A stretch of DNA of 64,000 nucleotides from Druceiella hillmani (GCA_039881145.1 JAYKKI010000095.1:8732501-8796500), one strand, 5' to 3'; positions 28,480 to 40,475 are shown, counted from the first letter of the stretch. Notes: generated by a model not told the origin, from the sequence alone. Numbers and translations are program-made.

Positions 28480-29165
28480 TATTAATTATAAATCTTGACA
28501 TGGTTGGGAACAAGGAAAATGGGGAATAAAATGGAAATAGGAACGGAGGACGGAGAGATTATGAGAGGAAGGACGTTTTTGACAGCCTTCTAATACATTT
28601 AAGGATGGCGAGTTCCTCATATCTGGATCTATTAGATTCCAAAGTCTTATGGCTTGAACAGCGAAGGACTTTTTATAAAAGGTGGTTGTATATTTGTGAA
28701 AAAGGAGACTGAGCTGATTTTCAGAGCTTAGCTCAATACTGTGTGCAGACAAGTAAATTGGATAAGTAGCATTATTCAAAATATTATATAGAAGTATAAG
28801 AATGTGAAGATTGCGAGGATTACCGACTTCCGTTCATTTAAGTTGCGCTCAGAATTGAGTTAAATGATCATATTTTTTCAACCAAAAACAAAGCGGATGG
28901 ACAAATTTTGTAGGCGTTCTAACTTTCTAGGCGATACTCAGTAAGGTCTGGATAGCATACATCTTAGTGCTTAGGTTTGAGCATCTAGAAAAATTTTAAG
29001 ATGCTTAAGAGTGCATTCTACTGAAGATACGGTGACTAACATCATTTACTTGAAGCTACCATCTAAGATTTTGATCGATCAGAAGACCCAAATCTTCAAC
29101 TGTTGATATAAATGGAATTAATGTGCCATTTAATATCAGATACGGCAGATCTAATAACCAAATTA
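28480..29165 (-). pseudogene. Non-LTR retrotransposon reverse transcriptase, C-terminal fragment
   Basis: On the minus strand, over several frames, the translation follows the region after the RT palm in CR1/jockey-like LINEs: 'LNGTLIPFISTVEDLGLLID', then 'HSLKHLKIFLDAQT', then 'LQNLSIRFVFG' with 'KKYDHLT', then 'NPRNLHILILLYNILNNATYPIYLS', ending 'FYKKSFAVQAIRLWNLIDPDMRNSPSLNVLEG' in the open frame 28,486-28,779. The block pattern (L.RLQN..IRFVFG..KYDH, then SF.V.A..LWN.L) is typical of this group. At least three frameshifts or stops are present. It sits in the part of the right half that has no partner in the left half, so it arrived after, or at the edge of, the inverted duplication. Confidence 0.75.
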
Positions 29166-30110
29166 TTACACGTAAAAGAAAGTCAAGTAATTTATATAAT
29201 TAAGAAAGATAAAAATCGACAAAGTGCTAAGTGTTAATCTCCGACAAGAAAGAGTGGCTCATCCAATTTTACCAGAATGTGGAAAATAAACATAAGCAGT
29301 GGAAAATAAAGCAATGTTAAATAAATACAAGGATAAGTGGCAAATGTAATCTTTAATCACGTGCTTTTTTGAAATATTTTATTGATCCAAAATGTTATGA
29401 TAGTTTTATATTGGGTCAGACTATTTGCATTGTCGATAGCGGTAATTATAGTTTTAGTCAAGAAATATATTTCTCATTACCTACATATTCTTTCATAATC
29501 AACTGTTTCCAAAAGTAGTTTCCATAGTTTTTTTGCAAAAGAACAAACTAGCATCAGCGTATTCGTGTATAATATTATAATACGAATAAAGATAAAAACG
29601 AAAAACGGTATAATGCGAATAAAGATAATCGTATCGCGAAACTTACACGTTTCTCTTCGGATCCTTGCGCGTTTGTAAAGTTTTCACATGACTTTCGAAA
29701 CCATATGCAGGTAGATACTATGCAAGGAAACAAAAATAATTAGCCGATACAAAAGGAAGTGAGCCCCCCACAAATATATACACAATATTTAATATCTCAC
29801 ATTTTGAGAAAAAAATATATACCAGTGAATATATTGCGTAATTCTGGGTATTTGACTTTACATATTTTAATATTCAGAATATATACTTGCAATATACCAC
29901 GTTTAAAATATTTTTTATAAAGAGTAACATTAACATATTTTCCTCAACGTTATTATCACAAAAAATTAATTGTTTGTTAATTGATGAAATTATCTTGATA
30001 CTAAAACGTTAGGTTAAAATCTACTTAACTAAATTAAATATATAATTACACTACACAGGATTTATGATGACGAACTTTAAATCTAAATATTCGAGAAATT
30101 GACTATATTT
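29165..30110. other. Unmatched interval in the right half of the inverted duplication
   Basis: AT-rich, with no recognised gene and no visible counterpart in the left half. Confidence 0.5.
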
Positions 30111-31059
30111 TTAGGCTTGTGATAGATATAATAGGCAATATAGTCACAAAGTGAAAAATAACATGAATATTTGTAAATAGTTTCAAAGAAATTTTATTTG
30201 TATATCATTAAATATTTATACGTACTTTTGTGTGTGTACGGTACCCTCTCAGTGAAATTTCAAATAGATCTTTACATTTATTTCTAGTTTTCTTACAAAA
30301 TGAGTTCGTTGAGTTCGTATTTAAAGTAATTTTCATTACGAGTTGGCTCAGTTCACTCTTCATCGCTATTGTCTATGATTCATGATAGGGTAGGCTTTGA
30401 TAAGAATACCGACGAAGCTCTACGACTGTTAATCATTACTAATTCTATCCTAAAAATTTAGGAAATCACAAACCAATACACAAATCAATATACAATTCAC
30501 AACCGGAAGCTTTATAGTATATACTTTTCTTGTTTTACAAATTTTTAGTTCACTTTTATATATAGCGGATTCATTTCCAAAAATATTGCTCTACAAATTA
30601 TTAATGATTGATAATTTATTTAGTAAAAAATAGCCACCAGAATCCGCCACAATTAAATTCTAGTAGCGTAACATGTATTTTATGTCATCTGCAAAACAAC
30701 GCAGAATTCAATGACACAAAAAAAATTATTGAAGCCGTTATGTCCTTATATCTCTCACCTGGACATTAGTATTCACATTACCATAGTTCAATACATTGAA
30801 ATTCCTCTTCTAGATTTCCTTTAACTTTGACTTTGACTGTAATAAATCTCTTGTAAAGTTATTAATGCTGTGAGTTTTGTAAATGATCAATTATGAATGG
30901 CTTACTCCGATCTATATTAGAAAATTCTACGTGAATGACATGTAAAATATATAGATCACGTATTTCGTATCGAACCAATGTGACGAGTGAATAAAACGTA
31001 TAAAATAAGAACGAAAAATTGGTTACAAAATATTAAGGATTTCGATTAATTAATTTAAG

Positions 31060-31771
31060 TGCAAAGGTACCTTGCAAGTGTAAAGGTGCATCCAACAAAA
31101 TCCATGAAAAGCAATGAGTTTAAAAGTATATATATAACAGACTATTTTATAACGTTAATGTAGCTGACAATTTTATGATTGACACGAATATCGTTAAAGA
31201 AATTAAAGCACTCACTGTCATTTCAGACAATAATTTTATATTTCACTAGCATAGTGTTAACTGACATTGTATAAAATCAATATTATTTTAGTACAGTTTG
31301 AGTTGAATAATCTGGAAGAAAATATGATATAAGTGCTATGGGGTCTTTCAAAACAGGAATAATATTTTATAAAACCAGACATTACACCATAATAGTTAAG
31401 GTCCCGTCTCTCAAAATGAAAACGGGACCTTTTTAAGATGCCTGTCGTCCACCCGTCTGTCTGCCAAAGCCCTCTTTCTGACAAACGACGTAAGGTATCA
31501 AGTTGAAATTTATTGTGTACTGAAGCTATCCTTCCATTGCTGTACACATTTTTTTCATGCAACGGAAAGATATGGTCCCTTAAAGCGTAATTTGTTTTAT
31601 GCTATAGTCTCATTCACTGAAATTCGTCATAATGGGGAACCTTACAGGACCAGTAAAGGGAAAGATCCAACAATAAATAATTTATAATTCTACGCCGAAT
31701 TATACGAGTACATTGTTATAATTAGTTTGTTTTTACGTATTGACAGAGTAAAATAGGCAATATGTGTGTGC

Positions 31772-31851
<80 letters not shown>

Positions 31852-31990
31852 GTATGTATATATATATGTTCTGAAAAATTTGAAATACTATGTACCCTTA
31901 AATATTTTTAAATACCTAAACGTGCACGAAACTCTCGTAGTGTGAGTTAAATTCGTGCTGCACAGGTTATTTTACAACATTTATTTACTA
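31060..31990 (-). repeat. Interspersed non-coding repeat, family A, copy 3
   Basis: Inverted-arm equivalent of the copy at 15.14 kb. Tracts shared with it include 'aaactctcgtagtgtgagtt', 'ctgccaaagccctctttctgac' and the TA microsatellite. It also holds a 10-bp inverted repeat, AAGGTCCCGT ... ACGGGACCTT (about 31,400-31,433), that the left copy has lost. The frame at 31,257-31,562 is internal to the repeat. Confidence 0.65.
31773..31868. repeat. (TA)n microsatellite
   Basis: Homologous in position to the compound microsatellite at 15,246-15,370. Confidence 0.95.
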
Positions 31991-33281
31991 CAATACATTT
32001 ATTTTGCAATGAATTTATTTCAACTGAAAGTTCCCTTTGGGTATTTAATATAAAAAATCACATATTCAAAAATTCGATATTATTTATAATGCAATGACAT
32101 TTCATACAAATGGTACCTTATACACATGATTTTTTAAAATTTGTGCGTAAGAAAACATTTTCGATACAAAAATGGCCTTAAAATAATTTTTGAAAGAAGT
32201 TCTGCGAATCTGCATATAACGATGCCCAGATTATATGTCAATATTATTTTAGTATTATCAGTGTTTCGTACTGAACTCGGAGAAACGTTACGTTTATGGA
32301 AACATTTCGATATCCTTCATTGTTATTCATTGTCGGTATTATAATATCAGAGACTATTTAACGTCGAAAATTGAAATATGTCGTAGTTAGATTTAGAAGT
32401 GGTCGCTCGTTAAATATAATACTTTGAATTTTGCTTTTGTGTCTTGACTAAATGCGTAATAAAAAGTTTTTTTTTAGATCATCGTGTTTAGTATCAGATA
32501 AGGCTCGTTAAAGCCACAATATATAATTTGTTATTTTCTATGTATTTTTTAACCACATTCCGAAAATAAAAAGGCTCAAAAATTAATGCCATCCCATTCC
32601 ATCTCCAAAAGTATCATTCAAAAAACTTAAAAATTATAAGAATTCATGAATATTGGAAGACAAGGATAGATTGAAAGAAGTTTATGCGGAATGCATTATT
32701 TGCCACATTTTTTTATATATAAAAATAAAGTTCCGCAACAAAGTCTCTTTTACTGTTTTATATCATTATCAAACAAATGGTAACAAACTGCAGATGAAAA
32801 CTATAGAAGAAAGTGTAATGTAACTGAAAGAAACAAATCTCAAAAAACAACACTCATAACAGAGGTGTGCGACATCAGTATATTTCCACACTACGTTAGG
32901 CAACCATATTAAGAATATGTAAAAATAACAGTTTTAACTGTTTCAAAATACTAGGCGGTACGCGACACGTACTCTTGCTTGTCATCAAATATTCAATATT
33001 ATTTTATTTGCTACGTATGATGTTGAAAACATTCCTTCATACTTTGTACGGGCTTAGCACTATCTATTGCAGAAAATATCACCTCACGTACTATTTAGTT
33101 AATGAGAGCAAAATATAAGTAAGCAATACAAAATTGTAGACACTAATTAATTAATATCTACAATTTATATTAAACTTGTTATCACTATTTAATCACTATA
33201 CGCATATTCACACATATTTTGGTCTTTCATATATTTGAATAAAAACTAATTAAAAAATTAATTAATAAAAATTAAAATACT

Positions 33282-33319
33282 GTGGGATATTAGCAAAGAT
33301 ATCTTTGCTAATATCCCAC
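33282..33319. repeat. 38-bp perfect palindrome at a Penelope-like element end
   Basis: Two 19-bp halves (33,282-33,300 and 33,301-33,319) are exact reverse complements with no spacer; the centre reads agatatct. It abuts the PLE-type terminal sequence that follows. Confidence 0.98.
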
Positions 33320-33356
33320 CTGAAGATGTTGTAATACAACGAAACCTAGGGCGTGG
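33316..33356 (+). ncRNA. Hammerhead-ribozyme-like motif in a PLE terminus
   Basis: Read on +: CCAC (33,316-33,319), then CTGAAGA matching the core CUGANGA (33,320-33,326), one extra T, a helix GTTGT-AAT-ACAAC (33,328-33,340), GAAA (33,341-33,344), a short CCTAGG (33,345-33,350), two nucleotides GC, and GTGG (33,353-33,356), which pairs with the opening CCAC. This is the order of a type I hammerhead. The base pairing with A after GAAA should be U before the cleavage-site C. It is G here, but the PLE copy at 54.7 kb has T, giving the canonical GTC. Hammerheads in the terminal repeats of Penelope-like elements are known. The single unpaired T in helix II and the G change suggest a decayed or weak ribozyme. 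Confidence 0.5.
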
Positions 33357-33410
33357 TAAAGAAATTAAAGAAAGTAGAAATAATACTACATCACGTAGTT
33401 TCATTTAAGC
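33320..33410 (+). mobile_element. Penelope-like element terminal fragment
   Basis: The stretch from 'gaaacctagg' through 'cgtggtaaagaaattaaaga' and 'actacatcacgtagtttcat' recurs in reverse at 54,656-54,720, directly behind a GIY-YIG endonuclease coding fragment. This identifies it as the non-coding end of the same PLE family. No coding sequence is attached here. Confidence 0.7.
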
Positions 33411-33414
33411 GTCT

Positions 33415-34990
33415 CTAATTATCGATAATAAAAAATCATTAAAATGACTCAAGTGATGAACTGGACGGTATGTATTTGATTGTAATTGGCTATATTCACT
33501 ATGAATGGGATATGAAAATGCTAAATTCGAAATCTAATCTTTACTTCATTTCGAGAAAGTTTTGATGATGATGATTTCTGATGGTGAGCGCGGAGAAAAA
33601 TTAAATTCTATTTTATGTGTATTGAATATGGTATTTTTTTATCAATTTTGCAAACTACTAACTGATTTGCTCATGTCATATATCTATTTGCAAAATTGTA
33701 AGAACATAGTACTAAAAGTGGTAGTAAAGTCTAAAAAGAATTTGTGTCTAAATATCTTGAAAGGGAAGTATTAAAATATCAATACGACATTTTATTCCGT
33801 TTTAAAATACCTTTCTGATAACATTCCACACGATAATGTGGGTAAACGTTTTTGTTGACCTTCTTCCCTTTGACCTCGAAATTATATTATTTCTATATTT
33901 TAGAAAATGGGTCATCCCTATCTGTTTCCATATTTTATTTTGTCTCAATTTCTTTAGAAATGAGAGAGTAATTAAGCTGATGCATATAAATGAAGGAACC
34001 AAAAGTCAACACAAAATAATAAAGGTTTCTTGCTTGGCTACCGAACCCTAAAGAGGTATGTACATTGAAGATACTTTCGGAAAAAAGAGTTCCAAGTACT
34101 TCACTAATAAGTTCACTTACGAATTATTTGCTTTTTCATTAATTTTTTTATTTTAAATCTTATTTTTAATTTATAGTTTCATTGAAACTCAAAAATTGTC
34201 AACATAGTGTGGGCGGACGGCCAAGATATAAAAGCACATAATAATGCCAATATTTATAAAGTGATATAGGAACTGATCGAAAAGTTTAATGATTAAAAAA
34301 CTTGGATATTTTTAGACAGTAAAAAGTGGTTTAGAAGGCTCACTTTTGACGATCACCGGATCACGGATTATTCATTAAAAACAAAGCGAAAATGTACTGT
34401 GGAAACAACAAATCGTCCAAAGGGATCATTCAAGAAAATGGATAAATAAAGTTGAAACATGATTTTTCATTTCTGATGAATGATTCAGAATAAACGTTTT
34501 GAACAAAAAAATAATCACGAGTGTTATATCTTTATCATTGTTAGAATTCCTGGCATGCTGTTCACCCTCGCTCTAGTTGTACCTTTTAAAGCAAACCAAT
34601 TTTTCTGTTGAGCTATAGTTTAAATAATTATTGAATAAATTGTCTTAATATGAAAGTAGACAACTTCTATATTAGTTTTACGTACTTCTATATTGTATAG
34701 TTTCTAGAACCCTAAATGTATGACATATAAAAATCATTCAAAGATATTACCTTCGAAGATATGATCAAGGAAATGAATCTCTCAATGTTGAAAAAAGAGG
34801 AAAGCGAGGCCAAAATTAAAACTATGTGAATCATATAGTGTATTGAATTAACTAAAATCAGAGTATCTGAAACAAATGATTCGGATATTGAAGAGATATG
34901 TAAATGTGCAAATTATACTGATGACATTTCAAGAAAAAGTAGGCTGCAGCAGTCGCGTGCAGCACGACTTATTCAGAATTAAATTTATCA
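33415..34990. other. Unannotated interval before the gypsy element
   Basis: Short ORFs only. A region at about 34,310-34,520 has faint resemblance to a Tc1-like transposase (a 'SDE.FRIN' string) but is too decayed to call. Confidence 0.5.
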
Positions 34991-34993
34991 CCG

Positions 34994-34997
34994 CGCG
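34994..34997. repeat. Target-site duplication (left), CGCG
   Basis: The four bases before the left LTR match the four after the right LTR (42,037-42,040). The inferred empty site is an alternating CG-rich run (ccgcgcgctg). Confidence 0.9.
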
Positions 34998-35488
34998 AGT
35001 TACGTATCGCGTTCCGCGGATACCCAAAAATATATATTTAACTATTACTGCTTACAAATATACTTTATTTAATTACAATTTACAATAATAATTATTAAGA
35101 TTAACAATTTTGAACAACGTGAACTCTAAGACGTTGGCTGGTAGAGTCAGTTGATCGGTCTCTATTTTATAGGTCTCCTCTGCTAACGTTTGCGTTCTGA
35201 GAAGCTTGGTTTTATTTAATGTTTTTGAAGCAAAGTCAGCAAACTTGCTTCTTAGTAATATGACGTCCATCGGATATTGTTGGCTTTGCAACGTTATTGT
35301 AGATTAATTTATTAGACATTTATGCTGAGTGGGTTCCTAGTATTTTACTCCTATCCATCGGACGTTGTGAGTTAGCTTAGCATTCTTGTAACTTAATTTA
35401 TTTTATGTTTATGTTGAGTTGGTTCTTAGTAGTTCGCCGTTTTCAATCGGATGTTATTATTTTGCTGATGGATTATGGTTACTTAATT
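34998..35488 (-). repeat. 3' LTR of the gypsy element
   Basis: Collinear with 41,540-42,036. Shared tracts include 'actttatttaattacaattt', 'ctaagacgttggctggtaga' and 'tgatggattatggttactta'. It begins AGTTA and ends TTAATT, one change from the expected TTAACT. Confidence 0.95.
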
Positions 35489-35500
35489 CCTCCATCCCTT
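35489..35500 (-). promoter_or_regulatory. Polypurine tract of the gypsy element
   Basis: The minus strand reads aagggatggagg directly against the 3' LTR, the usual primer site for plus-strand synthesis. Confidence 0.8.
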
Positions 35501-36230
35501 AGATGGGATCGAGCCATCTCGATTCCTGGAGTGTCTTCACTCCTACGTTCATTTATCGTGGTTGTTCCGATTCTTAAAGCATGCATTTTCACATGACATA
35601 GGTACTGTTTTCCTTTTCTTTACATGGAATTAGTTGAATGATGCAGTCTTCAGTTAGAGACCGTTCCTCCATCTTCACGTTTTGAAAGAGTTGATATCGT
35701 AGGTGATTTCTCTGCAAGCGCTTTCTCGGTATAAAAACTCAGTCCTTTCGAGTAGAAGGTACATGGATTTGGGTAGTGTAGCGAGGTTTTGTTTGTCAGG
35801 TATGGTATAAATCAAATCAAATATTTAAAGAAATTAATGAGAGGGATTTCAAGGGTAAAGGTTATGAAAGTATAAGTGCTATAGGCTTTATTACTCAAAG
35901 ATTTATCTATACTATGTATGTTCTATATCATCAGTTTGTACATGAGTTTACCAGTCCGGGTTTGCCCATTTTTTTTATTTTCTTATTATTATTACTATTT
36001 TTTAATTTCCTCGAATAATTTTTTTTCGTTGTAATTATAATCAGGTGTAGAATGCATACTTGCACACTTGAATGTTATTGAGTTCTCTAACCTATATAAT
36101 ATAATCTATCAATTTTTGTTTATTTGTATATAAATTTAGAACCTTATCTTTTTTTTCTTGTACCATATTTCTATTTTCCTCTAAAATGTTGAGTGCGTTT
36201 GTCGTACTGTCTGATCGTTATATTAATCCT
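35501..36230 (-). other. Gypsy segment between integrase and 3' LTR
   Basis: Where errantiviruses carry env, only about 0.7 kb is left, and I see no long frame, signal peptide or transmembrane pattern in it. Either the element is env-less or this part has been deleted. Confidence 0.5.
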
Positions 36231-37380
36231 GTTTTAAATGTAAAATTTGTGACAGCTAAAATTGCGTCTTTTGGTGCTCAATTGTGGCTAGGGCTATTGG
36301 GCGGAGCATGAATGCTCCGAATGTGAAGTGCTTGTAACGCTGGGTTGTCGGCCTAACAGTTTGTAATGAACTCTTATCGATTTTGCGTTTGGGTGTTTGC
36401 CTATTATTTCTGCTATGTAAACATATTATAGAATGTGGTCCTTTAAATACTGGATTACCCTTTTTGTCTCTTGTTGATTTAGCTCCCTGCTTGTAAACTA
36501 ACTCTCCTATTCTGAAGTCCGGATTTTCTGTGTCAATATTGCGTTTTGTAATAATTTTTTCTTTATTTCCTCTTACTTTAAGGGCTATTAGCTGCTGTAT
36601 ATGTTCAAATAGGGCTTTATGTTTAAGTACATAATCTTAATAAAATTCTTGCAGGTAATATAATTCTAGCCGGTTTCGAGAATTTGTGTGTCCTAATAAT
36701 AATTCATGTGGCGTGTATCCTGTAGCCGAATGTATAGTGTTGTTGTATACGATAAGTGCACATCACATTAGATGCGTTATCTCGTATTTATTAGTTATCC
36801 TTTGAATCCTTATTATTTCGCCAATAGTGGAATGAAACCGTTCAATCGGTCAATGGAATTAGGGTTGTATGGCGTGGTGAAATGGATCTGAATATTGTGC
36901 AGTCTACATATTTCTTTTAAAACTTCGTTTTCGAACTTGGTATCCGAATCCATAGTTATTTTATTTGGAAGTCCTAGTACTGAGAAAATTTTAATTAGTG
37001 CTTCTGCTACATGAATGCTACTAGTAGCCAGTAGTGGTACCACTTGCGCGTATTTCGTTAAGTTATCTATTATTGTGAGGAATGTCATGCCACCAGACGT
37101 TCATAAACATATGTTCTAATAGTTTGATTGGTGTTTCACCTAATGACAATGGGATTTTCAGATAGTTCATGTTTGTCACTAATTGATGTAAGGTTGTATG
37201 GTAAGAAGCATATTGTTCCAATGGTTGTTAAAACTTAAGTGTTTATATGTTTCTTGAATTCCACGATGCATTGTTTTTCCCTCGTGGTATTGTTTTATAA
37301 GCTCATTCTGTTCGGCTCTAGTTTCGACTACTGTAATACGTGATGCACATTTTATTAATTTTGGCCCACGATTATTAAAT
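36230..37380 (-). pseudogene. Gypsy integrase remnant
   Basis: In order on the minus strand: an H2C2-like N-terminal region ('QYHEGKTMHRGIQETYKHL', about 37,250-37,310, with the cysteine part damaged), the catalytic core in the open frame 36,813-37,088 ('TIIDNLTKYAQVVPL', the D at 'ITMDSDTKF', 'TTPYNPNSIDRLNGF'), and the C-terminal region ('TIHSATGYTPHELLLGHTNS', about 36,650-36,740). The usual core Asp of 'HIDTF' lies in a broken stretch, and the usual S-x-x-E after 'YNPNS' reads S-I-D-R, so the catalytic Glu is missing. Several frameshifts also separate the parts. It would have joined element cDNA into host DNA but is now inactive. Confidence 0.9.
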
Positions 37381-37929
37381 ACTAGCGTGACCCGTGCGAA
37401 GTCTTCGCATTATTTATTCCATTATGAAGCTCACATGACAGATCAAACAAATATTTTACTAAAATTGACATATAGAGGCGCAAGTATCAAAAGCATTGAG
37501 CTAAAGCGCCACTTTATTTATACGTGAGTGGATTTGAAATTAAACAAAAATTTTACCAACCGTCAATCATATTGACGTTGAGCCGTTAGATGGCAGCATT
37601 GCTGTTTTATGTATATAATTTTAATAATTAATTAATTTGCAAAAACAATAGCAATAATAAATTTTTTAGTTATGGATGCCGGTAGAGCAAGCAATTATCT
37701 ATAAAATGATATATAATTTATGTGGATTAGTTGTGAGGTTTTTTCTAAAAAGGGAGAGTAACATCTTAACCTTAGCGTATTAATATATATGATGATGATG
37801 ATGATAATAATGATAATAATTAATTAATTTGCAAAAACAATAGCAATAATAAATTTTTTAATTGTGGATGCCGGTAGAGCAAGCAATTATCTATAAAATG
37901 ATATATAATTTATGTGGATTAGTTGTGAG
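37381..37929. mobile_element. Short insertion inside the gypsy element, with ~112-bp direct repeats
   Basis: The retrotransposon reading is interrupted between the tether ('YCYIYNEDMYI', ending near 37,930) and the integrase zinc region. The insert opens with 'ctagcgtgacccgtgcgaag' and contains a ~112-bp sequence twice (about 37,627-37,738 and 37,817-37,929, two differences by eye), with a short ATG/AAT microsatellite between them. The opening 'tagcgtgacccgtgcgaa..cttcgca' resembles a phrase common at one end of non-autonomous insect repeats. I cannot fix the class or the target duplication. Confidence 0.65.
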
Positions 37930-38850
37930 ATATACATATCTTCGTTGTAAATATAGCAATAGAAAATTCTATCGGCAATTGTATGCGCTATCAAAAACTG
38001 AATTCTTTGTTTTTCTGTATCGTTTACCGGTATGAAGAAGTCCTTTATTATCGTTTGTGAACTAGTCGACCTATATTCTACTCTGTAATTTGTTCCCGGA
38101 GTTTTTCTAATGTGAAATTGTTTTCGTTGCCTATCTATAGCGTCTGTCGTTATTGGTATACCTATCGTCTCATTATCGGGCTGTGTATGCGTGGTTTCCA
38201 CTAGGTCTGTTTATAAAAAAATCGTTTAAAATTTGATCACGATTCTGGTGTTGATTCTGAGTATTTGTCCCATTATTAACCGGTTGAGTTATTGTCTGGC
38301 TTTCTAATTCTAAAATTTCACCTGTGATTTGTTCGTCATCTGTGTTTACGTGTATTGAATCTATGTTATTGTGAAAAAGTTTAATTCTAGATAAAGCTTC
38401 TGCATTTGTGTTTTGTTTACCCTTTTTGTATATTATGTCGTAATTATATTCTGTTAATCTAAGTCTCCAACGCTGTAATTTTGAATTTGGATCCTTTAAT
38501 GTCATAAGCCATGTTAGTGGTCTGTGATCAGTGCAAATAGTAAATTTTCGACCATACAAATAGGGTCTAAAGTGTTTCGTAGCCCATACGATTGCAAGTA
38601 GTTCCTATTTTATTACTGTAAACTTCTGTGTCGGATAGCGTTCGAGAAGCTTACGCTACCGGTTTGTCGGAACCGACTATTCCTTGGGATAATATTGCGC
38701 CGAGTGCAAAGTCCGAAGCTTCTGTTGTAAGGATAAATGGTTTGTCATAATCAGGGTATTGTAATAGGGGTGCGTTCGTCAAGAGTTGTTTACATTTTTC
38801 AAGAGTCTATGAAATAGGGAGTGTGGACAATTTTAGCGTTCTTTTTTAAA
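37930..38850 (-). pseudogene. Gypsy RNase H and tether remnant
   Basis: The open frame 38,173-38,559 holds the C-terminal half of the RNase H domain: '[15 protein letters not shown]' with the DH..L catalytic region, then '[32 protein letters not shown]', the classic end of the gypsy RNase H domain. The following frame (37,930-38,201) is the tether that normally joins RNase H to integrase. The N-terminal RNase H part lies at about 38,560-38,850 behind a frameshift. RNase H removes the RNA strand during reverse transcription. Confidence 0.9.
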
Positions 38851-38853
38851 CAA

Positions 38854-39605
38854 CTAGTCATCGGTTTGTTTAGTTTGGCAAAGTCTTAGAAATTTTCTAT
38901 AATATTCTACTAAGCCTAAAAATGATTTAATCTGTTTTCGAGTTTTTGGAATAGGGAAATTAATAACAGCTTTTATCTTATCTCGATTAGGGCATAAATC
39001 TTTATCTGTTAATGTATGTTCGAGGAAGTCCACTTCCTTACGAAGAAATTCCGATTTATCTAATTGTATTTTGAAGTTATGTTGTCTGAGTCTATCAAAT
39101 ACACGTTCAAGTTTTGTTATGTGTTCTTGCAGTGATGTTGAGTAAACTATTATGTCATCAAGGTACACAAGACACGTATTATCTTGCAGACCTCTTAAGA
39201 TCATGTCCATGAATCGTTGAAATGTACTGCGGGCGTTCTTAAGGCCGAATGGCATTCTAAGGAACTCGCAATGTCCTCTGTTTGTGGAAAATGCGGTTAT
39301 CTCTATATCAGATTGGTCTATCTCCACTCGATGGTAACCGGAAGCCAAATCAAGGGTCGTGAAATATTGGGCTCGTCCTAACTTATCTAAAATTTCAGAG
39401 ATGTTCGGTAATGGATATTTATCTTCTATGATACGTTCATTTAAATGTCTGAAATCTACTACTAGGCGCCACTTACGTTTGCCTGAAACATCTACCTTCT
39501 TGAGCGCAATGTGAACTGGGCATGACCAGGGTGAAATACTGTCTCTAATTACACCTTTATTTAATAGGTCATCTACTTGGTTTTGGATCTCTCGGTTTAA
39601 ACAAG
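38854..39605 (-). pseudogene. Gypsy reverse transcriptase remnant
   Basis: The minus-strand frame runs from 'NREIQNQVDDLLNKGVIRDS' through 'WRLVVDFRHLNERI', 'YFTTLDLASGYHRVEI' (first catalytic Asp), 'MPFGLKNARSTFQRFMD' and 'CLVYLDDIIVYS' (YLDD catalytic pair at 39,154-39,165), to 'FLGLVEYYRKF'. Catalytic residues are therefore present in this stretch. It is disconnected from the protease side by a stop and frameshift near 39,610, and from RNase H by one near 38,850. Confidence 0.95.
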
Positions 39606-39615
39606 GGGCTCGTCT

Positions 39616-40475
39616 CTAATTTCTAACAAAAATGGGGGTATCATCGGTAACACGAAGCTTGTGTTTAACAACATGTGTAAAAGTGAGTGGAAGATTTTCC
39701 GAATGGAAAATATCTCTATATATGAAACATATCCTATTGATTTCCCTTTTTTCTTCGTCAGTCATGTGATTTGTCCCTAGTCTTGTCAAGTTTTCTTTTA
39801 ATTCATTATCTATATCGCTGGGGCATGTGTAATTATTAATTTGGTGTTGATTTATTTTTATTAAATCTTCTTGAAATGGTTCTAGTTTGATCGGTGTTGT
39901 ATTTTTAATAATTTTGGGTTCGTCTGATTTGTGAATGACCGATGTTATCAGTTTCCCCTTTTTTGCATTCACTATCGCGGCTGGTAAGTATAGATCCTTT
40001 TTCCATAAACTTGTATCTAGAATATAATTTCCATCTAAGTAATTTGTTTTAGCGTTACTATCTGCTCGCATCTGGGATGTATTTAAATCGTTTGATTTGG
40101 GTAGTCGAAATGGATTGGAATTTCAGCAGTGTTTGTATGTAAGGTTTTGTTCTTTAAGTCTATTTTGCTAGATAGTTTTCTTAATAAATCTAGGCCAATT
40201 AAACCTCTATATTTAGGGTCAAAATGAGGAATTTGTGCATAATTTCGAAATTAAAAGCAAGTGGAAGTGGCCACATTATTGTGGTGCGAAGTCGCGAGGG
40301 CGGTTCGTATTTCAAATTGTTCATGTTCTATCAGTTTTTCGAATATGGTATTATTAATTACGTTAGGGGAAACCATTGAGCTTGATTCTCCGGTGTCTAT
40401 GAGAGATTTTCTACCGAATTCTGGAAGTATTATATAAGATAGATGGTCTTTACTGTAGTGATTGTTAATTTTCAC
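39616..40475 (-). pseudogene. Gypsy protease and pol linker remnant
   Basis: The frame 40,251-40,475 carries the aspartic protease site 'SLIDTGESSSMVSP' (DTG codons around 40,391-40,402). After a break, 39,616-40,071 carries the linker found before the RT domain of this group ('NYILDTSLWKKDLYLPAAIV', 'EEKREINRICFIYRDIFHSE', 'THVVKHKLRVTDDTPIFVRN'). The two parts are in separate frames. Confidence 0.85.

Larger units (their letters stand above)
30110..33237 (-). repeat. Right outer arm of the large inverted duplication
   Basis: Reverse-complement match to 14.44-15.87 kb (anchors given there), expanded by insertions at about 30.28-31.05 kb and about 32.4-32.9 kb. The outer edge at about 33,237 lies only 45 bp from the Penelope-like palindrome. 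Confidence 0.8.

Noticed and set aside
34310..34560. Possible Tc1-like transposase remnant ('SDE.FRIN' string)
   Set aside because: Only a handful of residues match, across frames with stops; the rest cannot be aligned by eye.
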